DNA from: Styela clava | Lineage: Eukaryota; Chordata; Ascidiacea; Stolidobranchia; Styelidae | Assembly: GCF_964204865.1 (NCBI RefSeq) | Contig: NC_135257.1 | Location: forward strand, 9,384,151-9,448,150 | DNA: 64,000 bases | Reading direction: 5' to 3' | Shown: positions 1 through 12,002 of the stretch, one piece after another | How the letters are laid out: every line of letters starts with the position of its first letter | Position numbering within the stretch: the stretch's first letter is position 1 | The notes under the pieces: generated by a model | Databases searched by the model: none | The model's input: the letters and a program-made list of their open reading frames with translations, nothing else | Told to the model about the DNA's origin: nothing | Position numbers and translations under genes: made by a program

Positions 1-850
1 TAATGGTTTACTTTAGAATATGAATGAAACTTTTCTATCCAATAAATTAATTTTTTTTATTACTGGGAATAGATTATTCAAATACAAAAATAACCAAGAC
101 GTAATTTCAATGCATAACAGCTTCTTACATTCTATAATAAAATTATGAAAAGTATCAGCATAGCGTCCCATACGCATTAAGTCTTATATTTCATAAATAG
201 TTTTAATTTCTGTCACTACATTGTATTTAAACTTGAAACTGTTTTCGAAAAAATTTCCACAAAATTAAAATTTTTGTTGCCGGGCGCAATACGCCAGCGC
301 TTTTGATAAATGTTTTGGTGTGAATATCTGCATAGAAAGACCCTGAATTTGTTTTACTATTGGGAACAATAGCACCAAGACCCCTTCCCGACGCAGTCAT
401 TGCAACAGAATAAAAGAATCGTGGTAATGGACATACGGAAGGGTTTTTGAGAAGAGCATTATTTGATACGGTTTATCAGCCTATCTGATCGTGTCTCTAT
501 AACAACATTAAAAGTGCGCGGGGAAGGGAAATCTAGTCTATTCAGTGACATAAAGATTTTGTAAATAGAAAACAATTGGCCAATACACGTGAACAACACT
601 AATACATCGAAAGAGAAAATTTCAGAAAAATAAAAAAAATGTTTCTATAAAATTGAACTCTGGAGTAAATGCATCATATCAACTCCATCATACGTTTTTT
701 TTTATATATTTGAGATGCAATTTTGTTGTGTTGTTTTTACCTGATTATTTGATTAAAATATTGGAAATGACTTCAGGACTGTTGGTATTAAAAACACTAG
801 TCTTTGATTTAAAACGATCGCAAATAAAAACTATTCAAAGTGACAGATAA
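1..850 (+). repeat. 3' flank of a further pentraxin unit upstream
   Basis: This stretch aligns by eye, in order, with the sequence downstream of the second pentraxin gene (14350-14930) and with parts downstream of the first (about 5640-6290). Examples are the region around the AAAGTATCAGYATAGCG string (about 150 and 14480), the CATAGAAAGACYCTGAATTTG string (333 and 14628), and the GACAGATAAT end (841 and 6262). The alignment starts at base 1, so the window appears to begin just past the coding end of another pentraxin copy that lies to the left. No coding sequence of that copy is visible here. Confidence 0.75.
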
Positions 851-889
851 TACGAAATCCACGTAACCCAACATCTGATTCCCGGGTAG

Positions 890-1030
890 ATTTTGTGGGT
901 CTGGTATAGTTTATTTAAGTACCGCAAGTACTTCAGTTGAGCGTAGCATAACGAATTTCGCATATGTTATTCCTGAGCCTCGTCTGACTATGTCATCCAA
1001 AAATTACGTCACCCGCACGTCATAGAGTTT
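890..1030. repeat. degenerate copy of a foldback element
   Basis: The stretch shares CAAGTACTT, GAGCGTAGCATAAC and CCAAAAATTACG in the same order as the foldback element at 40490-40621, but its inverted arms have decayed. It marks the point where homology with the other pentraxin units stops. The following bases to about 2280 are unique apart from inverted fragments containing AAACGAGAGAGAAG (about 1155 on the - strand, and about 2120). No gene was seen in 1030-2290. Confidence 0.5.
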
Positions 1031-1536
1031 GCTAAAGTATAGTTACGATTTCCCGAAACGGCATATGCGCCGCCGATAACGAACTCACTAAAGCCAGCGA
1101 TCTCTCCCGTATTGGGAGAGTTGCGACCATCGAACTGGAAATACATGGAACGATCTTCTCTCTCGTTTTGCGTTGTCTCGCCGAGGGATCATTTGATCGC
1201 CGCCATCTTGGCATTTATGCTTCCAAAATTTATTCGTGTTGCATATGGTTTTGGCCAGTATTTCGTCTATTTTAGTACCCAGTGCGCCGCATATGGATGT
1301 ATATGCGACACTGTGTGGGTATTCAAATACAATTATATTCGAGTTGGGAATTAATCGCCCGATGTGGATTTCGTTCTTGAAAAAATTTGATTGTTCAGGC
1401 GATTACACAATAGATATAAGTGGAAACAATTATTTTTGCCTGATGTCATAAAATTGCACTATCCTCCACGGGGAAACTTTCACCCAAGTCTTGGGTAAAG
1501 TGCGAAGCGCAGCTCCCGTAGTCTGTGTTGGGGTTA

Positions 1537-1684
1537 GGCCATACCTTTATTCCGATTTTTCTTATTTTAGTTCTATCACGATATCGGGTAATGTGTGTGT
1601 TAGCCAAGTGAATATGTCCTTCGGTCCCTTTACACACCTTGATGTAAAGTAGGCGAACTATATTACACACACTTCTAGAGCGCC
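1537..1684. repeat. dispersed repeat, copy 1
   Basis: The block matches 39090-39262 in the same orientation. Shared strings include GTGTGTGTTAGCCA, TTGATGTAAAG, AGGCGAAC and ACACACTTCT. Identity is high enough to be a family member rather than chance. No coding potential was seen, and the family was not recognised. Confidence 0.65.
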
Positions 1685-2289
1685 CTTCAGTTTTATTTAT
1701 ATTTATTCATAGCTTGGGTACTACGGAACCAGGCCACGCAAAGATATTGAGATCGCCACGCAAAATACTTGAGGCGGTAAAACATGGCCAAATTCAGGTG
1801 AACGGGGAAGCGATTCCGATAAGCCATCTTGGCTAAATGTTCTGTGGTCGTTTTTGTTCGCTTTAGACTGATACGTTGGCTATATTATCAACCACAACTT
1901 GAGCAAATTTATAAAACTGCCAAAATTAGCACCGTATGTTGGTCTGGGATATATTAGCGTTTGATATATAATGAGAAACGAGTCATGATCAGGAGAATAT
2001 GTGAGAAAAATTGACGAAAATAATTGATTTCTGTCAAATACCATAAGAAATGCATTACGCGACTAGGAAAAGTTGGAAGCATATCGTCAAAACGAGAGAG
2101 CGTTCAAATGATCCTGCGGAAACGAGAGAGAAGCGCACTCTATTTATATATCTCTGTGGTTGCGACGAGAAAACGAGAGAGATAGCTTGCTCGAATTCGA
2201 GTGATCGTCTGGGCGTTTTGGACGATCATCGGTACATTTTGGAGGTCTTTACGCCACTGTGAGATCCTAGTGACGTAGTCAGGTGATAT

Positions 2290-4400
2290 ATATTTCATTT
2301 ATTCGACGTTTTTAATTCCTTCAACTCTTAAAATATTCGAGACAAGAGTTATTAACCGGATTGAAAATATAAACAAATATATATCAGTTATAAAATTTCA
2401 AATTGGTTAAATTCTGGAACAAACTCTTCAGCTTACTTTGCCTACTGGTAAATCTGGCCCTGTAGACCATATATATATCGATATCACCTTTTTCGCCAAT
2501 ACCAGCGAGAAAACGGCACTGCAATATTTTATATACGCCGATCTTTTGAAAAGTCGATATTTAAATTCCGATAAGATGTAGTTATCATTTTGGGTGGACG
2601 GTAAAGGCGGTATAAAATAGTTGTACGCAAACTACATTTACGGTGAACATTATTTCGGCTTGAAATACGGACACCCCAGAAAATGAAAAATCATATTTGC
2701 AATTTAGATACATAACTGGCATGTCACTAGATTCACTACTAACGGTTTATTGAAATATTTAAATTAATTGCAGCATGGTAACTTTGTACGTATGCAAAGG
2801 GGATCCTCATCATTTTTTTAAACAGATTATGGTAGTTTTCTCAGATATCTCGTTGTGCCAGAAGCAAGAAATCGCTGTGTTCGAATAAAAGCACATAGCG
2901 TGATGGCTGCACTGTACGTGGTTAGGAAATAAATATCTTTATCTATCCTGTTAAATCAATACGAAAAGTTGCTACGCAGGATTTTGTGATATTTCTATGT
3001 CATATTTTGTATTTTGCACAAAGGGCGAATCCAGTGTGATATTTGGTTGATAAATATCATTTATCATGAAAACGTTAATGATAAAATTTGATAGCGAAAA
3101 TAGCACATTATCACTAGCTAAAAACAAGTCGAGAATCAGGGTAAATCTGCATAACCTATAGAAATGTGGTTATAAACAAGTTATATATTTGGTATATGAA
3201 AAGTTGATGTCAGATGTCAAAAAAAATTCCAATACCGATACATCGGTACATCTCGTATATACCAATCTGTTACCGGGGACTGTCGCGACTTATTCGTCAA
3301 ATATTTTGTTCCACATATAAAAAAAATTTGGAGACTTGAGAAAAAGATTTTGTTCATCAGACACTGCAGCTGCAAACCATGCACAACAACGCACATTCTT
3401 CAAACAATTACAATTGCAAATGGTACATCAGCCAATTCATTTCCAGTGAATTTCCCGCAACGGTTTCTTAAACGATGATGCCCGAATAGCGCCAGAATTT
3501 TAAATTGAATCTAAAATCGAACTCAGACTTCAGATCGGAATTTAAATTTGCAATACTAGGAAATACAGAGGTAGTCTGATTAAATTGTACTAGTAATCAC
3601 AACTTTTCGAAGCGATCTACAATTGAAAACATAACATTATGCTAAAACAACAGAAAATGTATTAATCAACTTGACGAATTTCAGAAAATACGCCAGGCGT
3701 GCAAAAACTGCAGCAAATAATGCTGAAAATTGAGCAACATAATTATTTTTGTTTGCAAACCCTTTCGTGCGAGCATGTCTGCAAATTGTGGTAAATCGCA
3801 AGTTCTCCAAAAACTGTGTGCGTAAGCGATAATATGATTTATTACTTATGTGGGTATTGAAAACATCTACAAGATTTGAAAAACCAATTATGATGCATTA
3901 TTTAGAAAAGCAATACAACCGACTCCGCGTATGCTCACTGAGAAATACTCGTTTGAACTAATCGAGAAGAATTTGAGTAATCCCTAAAACTAGCATCCTC
4001 CATCGTCCAACTCACGTGTCTATACCTATACTTTTTGGGTTTTAATACGGAACGATCTAGCAAAACTTTCGGTTTTAAAATCTTATGAGAGAATACCATT
4101 TTTCGATTTTTTTAAACAAAGAAACAGTTAAGAAACGTCACGATGAAGAATTGACAGCAGAAATGGTGTGCGAATTAGTTGTTAAAAATATTCATTTTGA
4201 GATGATTGTACATCTTGGCAGTATTTTGATATCTCGACACTGACTTAGTTCATTGCAAATAACCTCCGAAAGTGTAAATTTATTTTTACACTAGAATACA
4301 ACATGGCCGTAATTTTTTTTACGTCTAATCACGGGATTTGTTAAGTAAAAATTCATAATAACCCACTGCCACTTCTTTTCAGTCCTAAATAAACGCGTCA
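2290..4400. repeat. upstream part of duplicated unit 1
   Basis: The block aligns by eye with 9550-11120 and 12700-13230, upstream of the second pentraxin gene. Parts (from about 3550) also align with about 20030-21540, upstream of the third. It contains an older element rich in CCGATA and TATCGG motifs, present in both the first and second units (about 2470-3250 and 9800-10640), which therefore predates that duplication. No gene was seen. Confidence 0.7.
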
Positions 4401-4466
4401 CTGAGTTCCATTAGTATTTTACCAGGTAGAAAAAGTCTCTCGTGTTTCAGAAACTTGCCTATATAA
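4380..4466 (+). promoter_or_regulatory. pentraxin 1 proximal promoter with TATA box
   Basis: TATATAA lies at 4460-4466, about 54 bases before the start codon. The preceding 80 bases, including the AAAAAGTCTCTC motif and the GCGTCACTGAGTTCC motif, are kept almost unchanged before the second gene and partly before the third. Conservation of this block next to a canonical TATA box points to a real core promoter with nearby regulatory sites. Which factors bind is unknown. Confidence 0.75.
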
Positions 4467-4519
4467 GCTCTGAGAGAAATGAAGTGGTTTTCATTTTTCA
4501 GCAATATCTCGCAAAATTC

Positions 4520-5363
4520 ATGTCCGTGTTATACGCAATTTTAGTTTTGTCCACAGCAGCAATTTTTCAATCTCAATCTCAACCACCTTGCGACTTGAAT
4601 TCATGTCGATTACAAGTAGTTTGTGAAAGTGATGGCATGGGACATACTAGGCATCCAGAAAGTGAGGGTTAAACTTGCGTTATTTACAAAGTATTTTTAA
4701 TTGATAAACAGTATACATAACGATGTTATTGATGTTGCAGAATGCCCACAGACTGCCTACAATTTTCCCGGTGGTCAACAAACAACAGATTATATTCGTG
4801 TCAAGTCTCCGATACCACAGATGCGTCAATTTTCTATATGTGCATGGATGACACCGAAACCGGGTACGAACATGAAGGGTGTTTTTGTGAGTTACTCCAC
4901 ACCGAGAATGGACAATGCGTTTCTAATGATGTTGGAAAGTAGTGGTAAATTGACCCTGTCTTACAATCAAGTTTATATTGGGGATAATACCATTTTCCGC
5001 TTGGCCACCAGAACGCATTTTTGCATAAGTCTGGAAGCATTTCTTGGAACAGCAAAGATCTATCTCAACGGAGCACTTTTTCAAACACTTACATTTGCCA
5101 ACGAACGAAATGAAATAGAAGGTGGAGGTGCTTTCATAATCGGACAAGAACAAGATAGTTATGTGGGCGGTTTTGATGGCAGCCAGTCGTTCGCTGGAGT
5201 GATTGAAAATTTCATGATGTGGAATCGAGCTCTCAGTCCAGAAGAGATAACAACTTTGTATCATGACAAATGTATGTGTCCAAAACACCACATGTTGCAT
5301 CTAGCACTTCATGAAATTCAAGTGTATGGAAAGGTGACAGCGAAGGCTGTAGATGGTTGTTAA
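4520..5363 (+). CDS. secreted short pentraxin, copy 1
   Basis: Two exons, 4520-4661 and 4741-5363, encode 254 residues across a 79-base GT-AG intron. Residues 1 to about 21 form a signal peptide. A short segment with Cys24, Cys29 and Cys35 follows, then a pentraxin (laminin-G-like jelly roll) domain from about Cys49 to the end. It matches vertebrate CRP/SAP in order: FP near residue 56, the paired cysteines 81 and 142, SYSTPRMDN, GQEQDS, FDGSQSF and MWNRALSPEEI. The calcium ligands of CRP are all present or conservatively replaced (Asp105, Asn106, Glu184, Gln185, Asp186, Asp193 for Glu, Gln196). The family signature HxCxSWxS reads HFCISLEA, so Trp is Leu. By family, it is probably a secreted calcium-dependent pattern-recognition lectin of innate immunity; its ligand and oligomer state are unknown. 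Confidence 0.9.
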
Positions 5364-5589
5364 TGAAGAAAATTTCAAAAGAAGGCAAGCTATACATTGC
5401 GAATTGAGGACGGTGAATCATTCCTTTAACGACATTATTTCTGGATTTGAATAGCGTTACACATTTCTGTATTAACGCCATGCTTTAAGTACAGTATTAA
5501 GGTGCAAAATGTAATATCTTTTGAAACGAGGTGGCAATTTGTATCATCTTTAAACAATGGTTTAGTAAAATTTGATTAAAATTTATCCA

Positions 5590-5595
5590 AATAAA
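5590..5595 (+). other. poly(A) signal of pentraxin 1
   Basis: AATAAA lies 227 bases after the stop codon, with a second AATAAA about 25 bases on. The position fits the 3' end of the first pentraxin transcript. Confidence 0.55.
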
Positions 5596-5639
5596 TATTT
5601 TTCTTATTATTGTGAATAAATTCCAATCAAATAAAAAAT

Positions 5640-7310
5640 ATTTTTCCCATTTCCTGTATTATAAATAAAATCGCAAAACCTTTCAAGAAAAGTTCGACAA
5701 TATTGAAACCTATGTTACCGGGTATGAGAGGCTAGCGCTTGATAGAGGACTTTGGTTTAATGTGAATATCCGCATAGAAAGACCTTGAATTTATTTCATT
5801 ATTGGGAATAATAAGACCCCCTTCCCGACGCAATATTTGCTATCGATTAAAATCATAAAATAATTTTGGTGATGGATATATTGAAGAAAAGGCATATATT
5901 ATGTAATCGTGACTTTATAATAGCGTTGAAGGTGCGTGGAGAAGAACATGGCTCAGTAGCTTACTATCAGTAGCAGTATAGCTGCTATTCAGTGACAAAA
6001 AGATTTTTAAATATAAAATAATTGGTCATTACACATGAACGACACTAATGCAGCAAAGGAAAAAATTTAATGAAAGTAAAACAGATTGTTTCTATGAAAT
6101 AGAACTATGGAGTAAACCATATACTATGGAGCATATATTTGAGATGCTATTTTGTTGTGTTGTTTTTTTCACCTGACAACTAGATTAAAATATTGAAAAT
6201 GACTTCAAGACTGTTGGTAGCCTTTATTCAAAACAATACCAAATCAAAGCTATTCAAAGTGACAGATAATCCAAAATCGAGGTGACTCAACAGTAAAGAA
6301 AACAAAACAGAAGTCAGCTACATAGTTCATGCTAATGGTATCATAATATTGGGCGCATCTATCAGATATATCAGCCGGGTCCGAATCTCATGAGTGATGT
6401 GACAATGTGTCACACAACTGCCATACTACTGTCAATATTAGTCTTAAAATCAAGTTTTTTTACAAAGTATTCTAAACGAAATCATATGCTCACCAAATGC
6501 TTGGATTGCGGGAAATTGGAATATCTTTTAGGGTTCACACCAAAAATATTTGGGGGAACCCTGGGCTAGACTACCAACTCATTCTAACAACAATTCAGTT
6601 CATTAAAAATTCAGCTACTAACTTTTGGATTTATCATAACTATGAGAATTGATTTTTACCAAACCATCTGTATGCCACATGCTTATGGCGTACCATCTTA
6701 GCCGAGCGTGCCCAGGGTTGTGTCCCCCTTCCTGACACAGTATATTTAAGGGGTATTTAGGCTCTCGTTTAAGAAGATCTGCGCCGCAATATAAACTACT
6801 GTGACGTTATATTTTTTTGCCTTTTCCTATTTCAATACTGAGTGATTTCAACAATAATACACGTTTCACAATTCTACCATCAACAACTGAAAGCTACAGT
6901 GCAAGCAACGTTTTTATTTTAACTTTCTAAATATTGGACCACGACACCTCGATAATATTTTAATAGAATCTGTATATATATGTCATTAATCTTAAAAATT
7001 GTTATATTTACCACATCAAAGTGTCATATTACACGAATTTGTTTGATAACAATTTATTCCACGTAATTCGGGATACAAGTTTCTTTTTCATCCTACGCGC
7101 AGAGTGAAACGGCGCAGGTTTCACCAGTACTTATTTAATGTCAATTATTTTTTAGATTTAAAATTAATGCATTACATTGATAAAATTGGCAGAGCTGAGA
7201 TTGATTCCAAAAAAAAATAGGAAATTAGATAAGAGAGTAAGAACTATAAATTGCTTTTCCGTAATAATATACTGATAAAAATTGTGCATTTTGCATGAAT
7301 TTTGATTTTA
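5640..7310. repeat. downstream part of duplicated unit 1
   Basis: This aligns by eye with 14460-16660 between the second pentraxin gene and the last JmjC exon. The block at 6359-6407 contains GGGTCCGAATCTCATGAG, which resembles a tRNA-type RNA polymerase III B box and recurs at 15354-15372; it may be the remains of a SINE older than the duplication. Unit 2 carries about 500 additional or divergent bases near 14930-15560. No gene was seen. Confidence 0.65.
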
Positions 7311-7319
7311 GCCAATTTG

Positions 7320-9445
7320 TCGCTACAACTCAACTTTGTGTGCATAGCTCTCGTCTGTCTCTCCCGGTCGAATATATATTTTTTGTGAGACGCTCCAATA
7401 GTTTTAGTTCCAACTTTCGGATGTCATCTTCAGTTAGCTAATTCTTCTTTTTCAGATCCAATTGCCGGAATGCCGCGTCGGACCTGTTTGTCGTTTTTCT
7501 CTCGACTCATCATTTCTTACTTTTTCGAAATATTAAAAAATCTGAAATATATGACATGTATTATAGCTGCTTGAACACTTTTTCACCAGGACATCTCTGT
7601 GGTATAAGTAAGTATGAATAAGAAATAACCTAAATGGAATTTAGTTGGATTTGTTGTAGTTTATCCGTAGATCTTAAAAAACAGTTCGAAAAGCTATAAG
7701 ATGGACCAGACTGAACGTAGATTTCAGTATATAATTTTGCTCTCGTTTTCTGTGATCACTGCGCTATATTTTCTGTGGCCAACACATTTGGTTTGCTCCA
7801 GGTAGACTAATAAACTTATTACCTTTCTCTTCTCAGTTTATCACCGTCTCTAAGCAGGAAATAAAAATGGTGACGGAGTATTTCCGGATTTGATGTAAGA
7901 TTTTCCGAATTGATTACTCTCTTTGCCTGAATAAATAAATATATATGAACAAACAACATTATATAAATGTAGTTTGGGCAGAAAATGATCAACTTAACGG
8001 CTTCTTTATCATGAAAACCCAATGAGTCTTAAATTGCATTGAATGTCGGACATTTTAAACGCAATTATTATTCATATGCGCGGACTATTTATTATACAGG
8101 GTGGGTAAACAGTACGTTGAGAGTTATTAAAGTGAAAAAACTATAATCCTAATTACATTCTGCTATCCCGTAGATACAGAATCCAAAAACTGAAAAATGG
8201 ATATGTCGAAAAAAATTCGTTACTTGAAACAAACAGTGGTTGAAATATCAATAAATCTGTCGTCTCAATGAAATAATTAATTAGATCGTCAATATAAGGT
8301 GGCAAGGAGTAAAATGTTCATGTTGAAAACAAAATAATAAACTTAATATTGGCTTTGAAATATCAAACTAGATGATACTGGTAGTCTGTTTAGAAAAGTT
8401 GAAACTGAATGAACTACATCTTCAAGTTTCCACATAAAAGAAATTTCATCCATTGTTGTATATCCGCTTCTGCACAGCCAATGTCAGTAATTTTTTTCTG
8501 TGGACTCCAGTAGAAAATGATAGACTCCTACCGTATGATATTACGTGATGAAGATGACCTGAAACATAAAAGTTTTGTTCCCTTTCTGACTATATAACAC
8601 ACATAAGTTCTACAAAAATACGAACCCAAACTCACCAAATAATTATGTTGACAAATAACGAGACCATAAATTTTTATGAAATTGTCTATTACAGTGGTTC
8701 CGAATCTTTATGTGCGTGTGCGCCAAATTATCAGGGAAAAAACTCACGCGCACATACTCGAAAAAATTGCTGCTTTTATAAATAAAACTCAATATTGTGA
8801 TCGTTATGTGTATTTTATGCCTTTCAAAGTTTGTAAACATGTAGAAAGAGTCCTTTCTCCTTTCTTCATGATTCTCCTTTGAAATACTGAAAGTCACTCA
8901 TGTTCGCTAAATTCGGCTCATCGCATGAATAAACTGGAGCTCGTGGAACTGCTGTAAATAGTGGCTATACCTCTACTATTAGGTAACAATTGGTAACAAT
9001 AGAGGCAGACATTACGTAACAGGAAGTAAACGACATAGAAAGGTAAAATGAACATATTGATTCATATAAACACAACATTTGAAACTAGAAACAATAAAAC
9101 GGTAATTTTTAATGAATACGATAGGTAAATATTCAACCATATATTAGTTAAGTTTAACACAATTCTGTTAATTTTCGGAGCGCACTTAGGAAATCGCAGC
9201 GGCGCACTAGTGCGCCCTGTTTGGAAACCACTTGTCTATTTTATTGCAAAATATCCTCCTATAAATTAAAAACACAAGTGGAGGAAATTATAAATAGCGT
9301 GCAACTAACTATGTATCATGATTAGCAGGGAATATTGCGTTCGTATGACGTCAGTGTAAGCACTCTATCTCCGGATCAGTTATAGATTCTCCTTAGGGGT
9401 TATCTTTCTGAACAGAATATATTTTGATTCAAACTTAATTATCAG
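7320..9445 (-). pseudogene. decayed copy of JmjC gene exons 6-9
   Basis: The block is homologous to 16673-18227, the last four exons of the complete JmjC gene, in the same order and strand. The equivalent of exon 8 (about 7829-7928) is still open. The equivalent of exon 7 (about 8384-8560) has lost 4 bases near 8500 and more near 8450, breaking the frame. The equivalent of exon 9 (about 7320-7542) has lost a base near its start and has a TAG where the intact gene has a Tyr codon. Most of exon 6 is deleted. A hAT-like element sits inside at 8692-9233. Homology ends inside the intron that follows exon 5, so the iron-binding HxD exon was never part of this copy. It cannot encode an enzyme. Confidence 0.85.
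8692..9233. mobile_element. hAT-like non-autonomous element A (542 bp)
   Basis: The left end CAGTGGTTCCGAATC pairs imperfectly with the inverted right end TTTGGAAACCACTT. It is flanked by an 8-base target duplication, GTCTATTA (8684-8691) and GTCTATTT (9234-9241). The paralogous site in unit 2 (GAAATTGTCTAATATAACG, about 17872-17890) has no insertion, which confirms the boundaries. Eight-base duplications and CAGTGGTT-type ends are typical of hAT elements. There is no transposase. Short ORFs inside are not credible genes. Confidence 0.8.
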
Positions 9446-9549
9446 GAAATAAGCAAAAATAGATATGGACTAACAGGGCAGGATTGAAGCTCTGGGGGTA
9501 GGCTATACCACAATAAATTAAAAAACGATTCCTAGGTTCGCTGTTGCCT

Positions 9550-12002
9550 AAATATTTATTTATTTCATTTATTCGATGTTTTTAATTCCTTCAACCCTTA
9601 AAATATTCGCGACGAATTTTAGTGACTTGATTAAAAATATAAACAAATATCAGTTGTAAAATTTCAAACGGGTGAGATTCTGGAACAAGCTGCTTTTAAA
9701 ATCCAAAACAACTTATGAATAAATACCAATTCAAAATTGAATGTCAAGGTCTCCGGGCTCCAGTCTACATAGTACATAATGAGGAAAATGGCCCTGTTTA
9801 CTAAATAATAATCGATACTATTTTTTCGCCGATACCAACGAGAAAACGCCAATACCGATACGCTGATATTTCAGAAAGCCGACATTTTAATACCGATATT
9901 CCGATAATATGTAGATATCATTTTGGGTGTACGGTAAGGCATAAAATAGTTGTATGGGAACTATATGTACGGTGAACATTATTTCGGCTTGAAAACGGAC
10001 ACCACAGAAAATAAAAATTAAGATGCATTATTCTAGATGCCACTAGATGTCACTAGATTGCCTACTAACGATTTATTGAAATACTGGTACATATGCGAAG
10101 GTAAGAAATTTTACCCATTTTTATCAAACAAATTATAGTAGTTTCTGCAGATGTCTCGTAGTGCACCGACGCATGGAATCGCTGTGCTCGATTAAAAGCA
10201 CATAGCTTGGTGATACTGCACATGGTGAAGAAATACGCACATGTTAACCTATCCTGTTAAATCAATACGAAGAGTTGGGTACGTATGATTTTGTGACATT
10301 TCTATGTCATATTTTGTACTTTGCACAAAAGGAGAATCCAGTATTATATTTGGTTTGGTTATAAACAAGTTATATATTTGGTATATGAAAAGTTGATGTC
10401 AGTGGGCATTACTCAGTAGCATGACTCAGCGTTAACGAGTAGATGGCCCGAACGTGATTCCGCCACGGCTAAAAATAATTTCAGTTATCAGCGTCCGTAT
10501 ACTAACTCATATTTTAAAACATTCTAGAAAATAGGTGGAGGAAAAAGAGGTGAAAATATCGGCATAATGTAGCCTATACCGATATCGGAAAAATGGCCGA
10601 TTTTTTCCGATACCGATACATCGGTACATATCAAATATACCAATCTGTTACCGTGGATGGTCGCGACTTATTCGTAAAATATTTTGTTTCACATACATAT
10701 AAAAAAAAAATGGAGACTTGAGAAAAATATTCCGTTCATCACACACTGCAGTTGCGAGCCAGGCACCACAACGCACATTCTTCAAACAATTACAGCAAAT
10801 TCCATTTCCAGTGAATTTCCCGCAACTGTTTCCTAAACGATGATGACTAAATAAGGTTAGAATTTGGAATTAAATCTAAAATCGAACTCCGTTTATGAAA
10901 TATCGGAAGCAACTGCATTTTCTGCAAACTTCAGATCGGAATTTAGGTTATATATGTTTACTGGAAAATATAGAGGTAATTTGATAATATTGTACTAGTA
11001 AACACAACCTTTCGAAACGATCCATATTTGGAAACATAACATTATGTTAAGACGACAAAAACGCATTAAGAACATGACGAATTCTGGATAATACGCCAGG
11101 CGTGCAAAAATTGTCTGGGGTATGATTGTTAAAAAAAAAATAAAGACTGAAAACGAGGTATTTGAATAAGCAGATGTGATTTAGACGGTCCGTTACTAAA
11201 GCGGAAAGACTCGAAGACATATTTTGTTACAGATAGGTTTAAAGCGTGCATCGACATACTGTGGTTATTTCTAAAATTTACTTCTATTTGCCGACAGAAC
11301 AAATAGACTAGTATTTTTTATGAGAGAGCAAAACACATTCAACATATTTCGGTAAAAGTTTATATCAGCTACAATTAACATTACAGTGAATTTATTTTTT
11401 GGGTAATCTTGGATTATCGTCACGCTATAGCATATGGGAATTGACACTCGCGATTTCCAACTTTTTCAGTCTAAATTATATTGGATTGTTTATTTTATTT
11501 GAGGATATATGGTATTTTATTCTTCGTATATATATCATTTGGGAAAAATATTATTTTTGATATAGGTGCGCAGAGCACGTATATTGATGATCTATTTTGG
11601 GATTAAACATCGTGGATACTGTAAATTACAAACGTTTATCGAATGTTTAATCTTCGGGACTCATATAGATATATATAATTAAGTTGCTATATTGCGAATG
11701 TCCTCAGGTCACATTTCTTTTACAATGCGCCATTATGACATCACACGCCTGCATCATTCAAATAAATTTGAATCCGTCTGCCTTTAAAAAATTGAACCAT
11801 GTGAAATTATTCACTCTTAATGGCATAACAATATCTTCAGTAAGTTTTTATGTTTTACTCAAAACCGATAAAATGACTTACGTACTTTTGTTATTAGCGA
11901 GACGATATTTTGTTATAAATCACTTTGTACGTGCATATCTGCATATTGGGGTGAATTCTATAATCTGAAAAAATCTGCAAGATTTGAAAAACAAATTATG
12001 AT
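9550..12002. repeat. upstream part of duplicated unit 2
   Basis: The block aligns with 2290-3900 of unit 1, with an extra stretch at about 11120-11990 that I could place only in part. It contains the older CCGATA-rich element (about 9800-10640). An ORF at 11684-11968 has no recognisable domain, no partner exon and no conservation in the other units, so it is not called as a gene. Confidence 0.6.

Noticed and set aside
8094..8115. TACAGGGTGGGTAAAC as the left end of another mariner-type MITE
   Set aside because: No matching inverted right end was found within about 1 kb.
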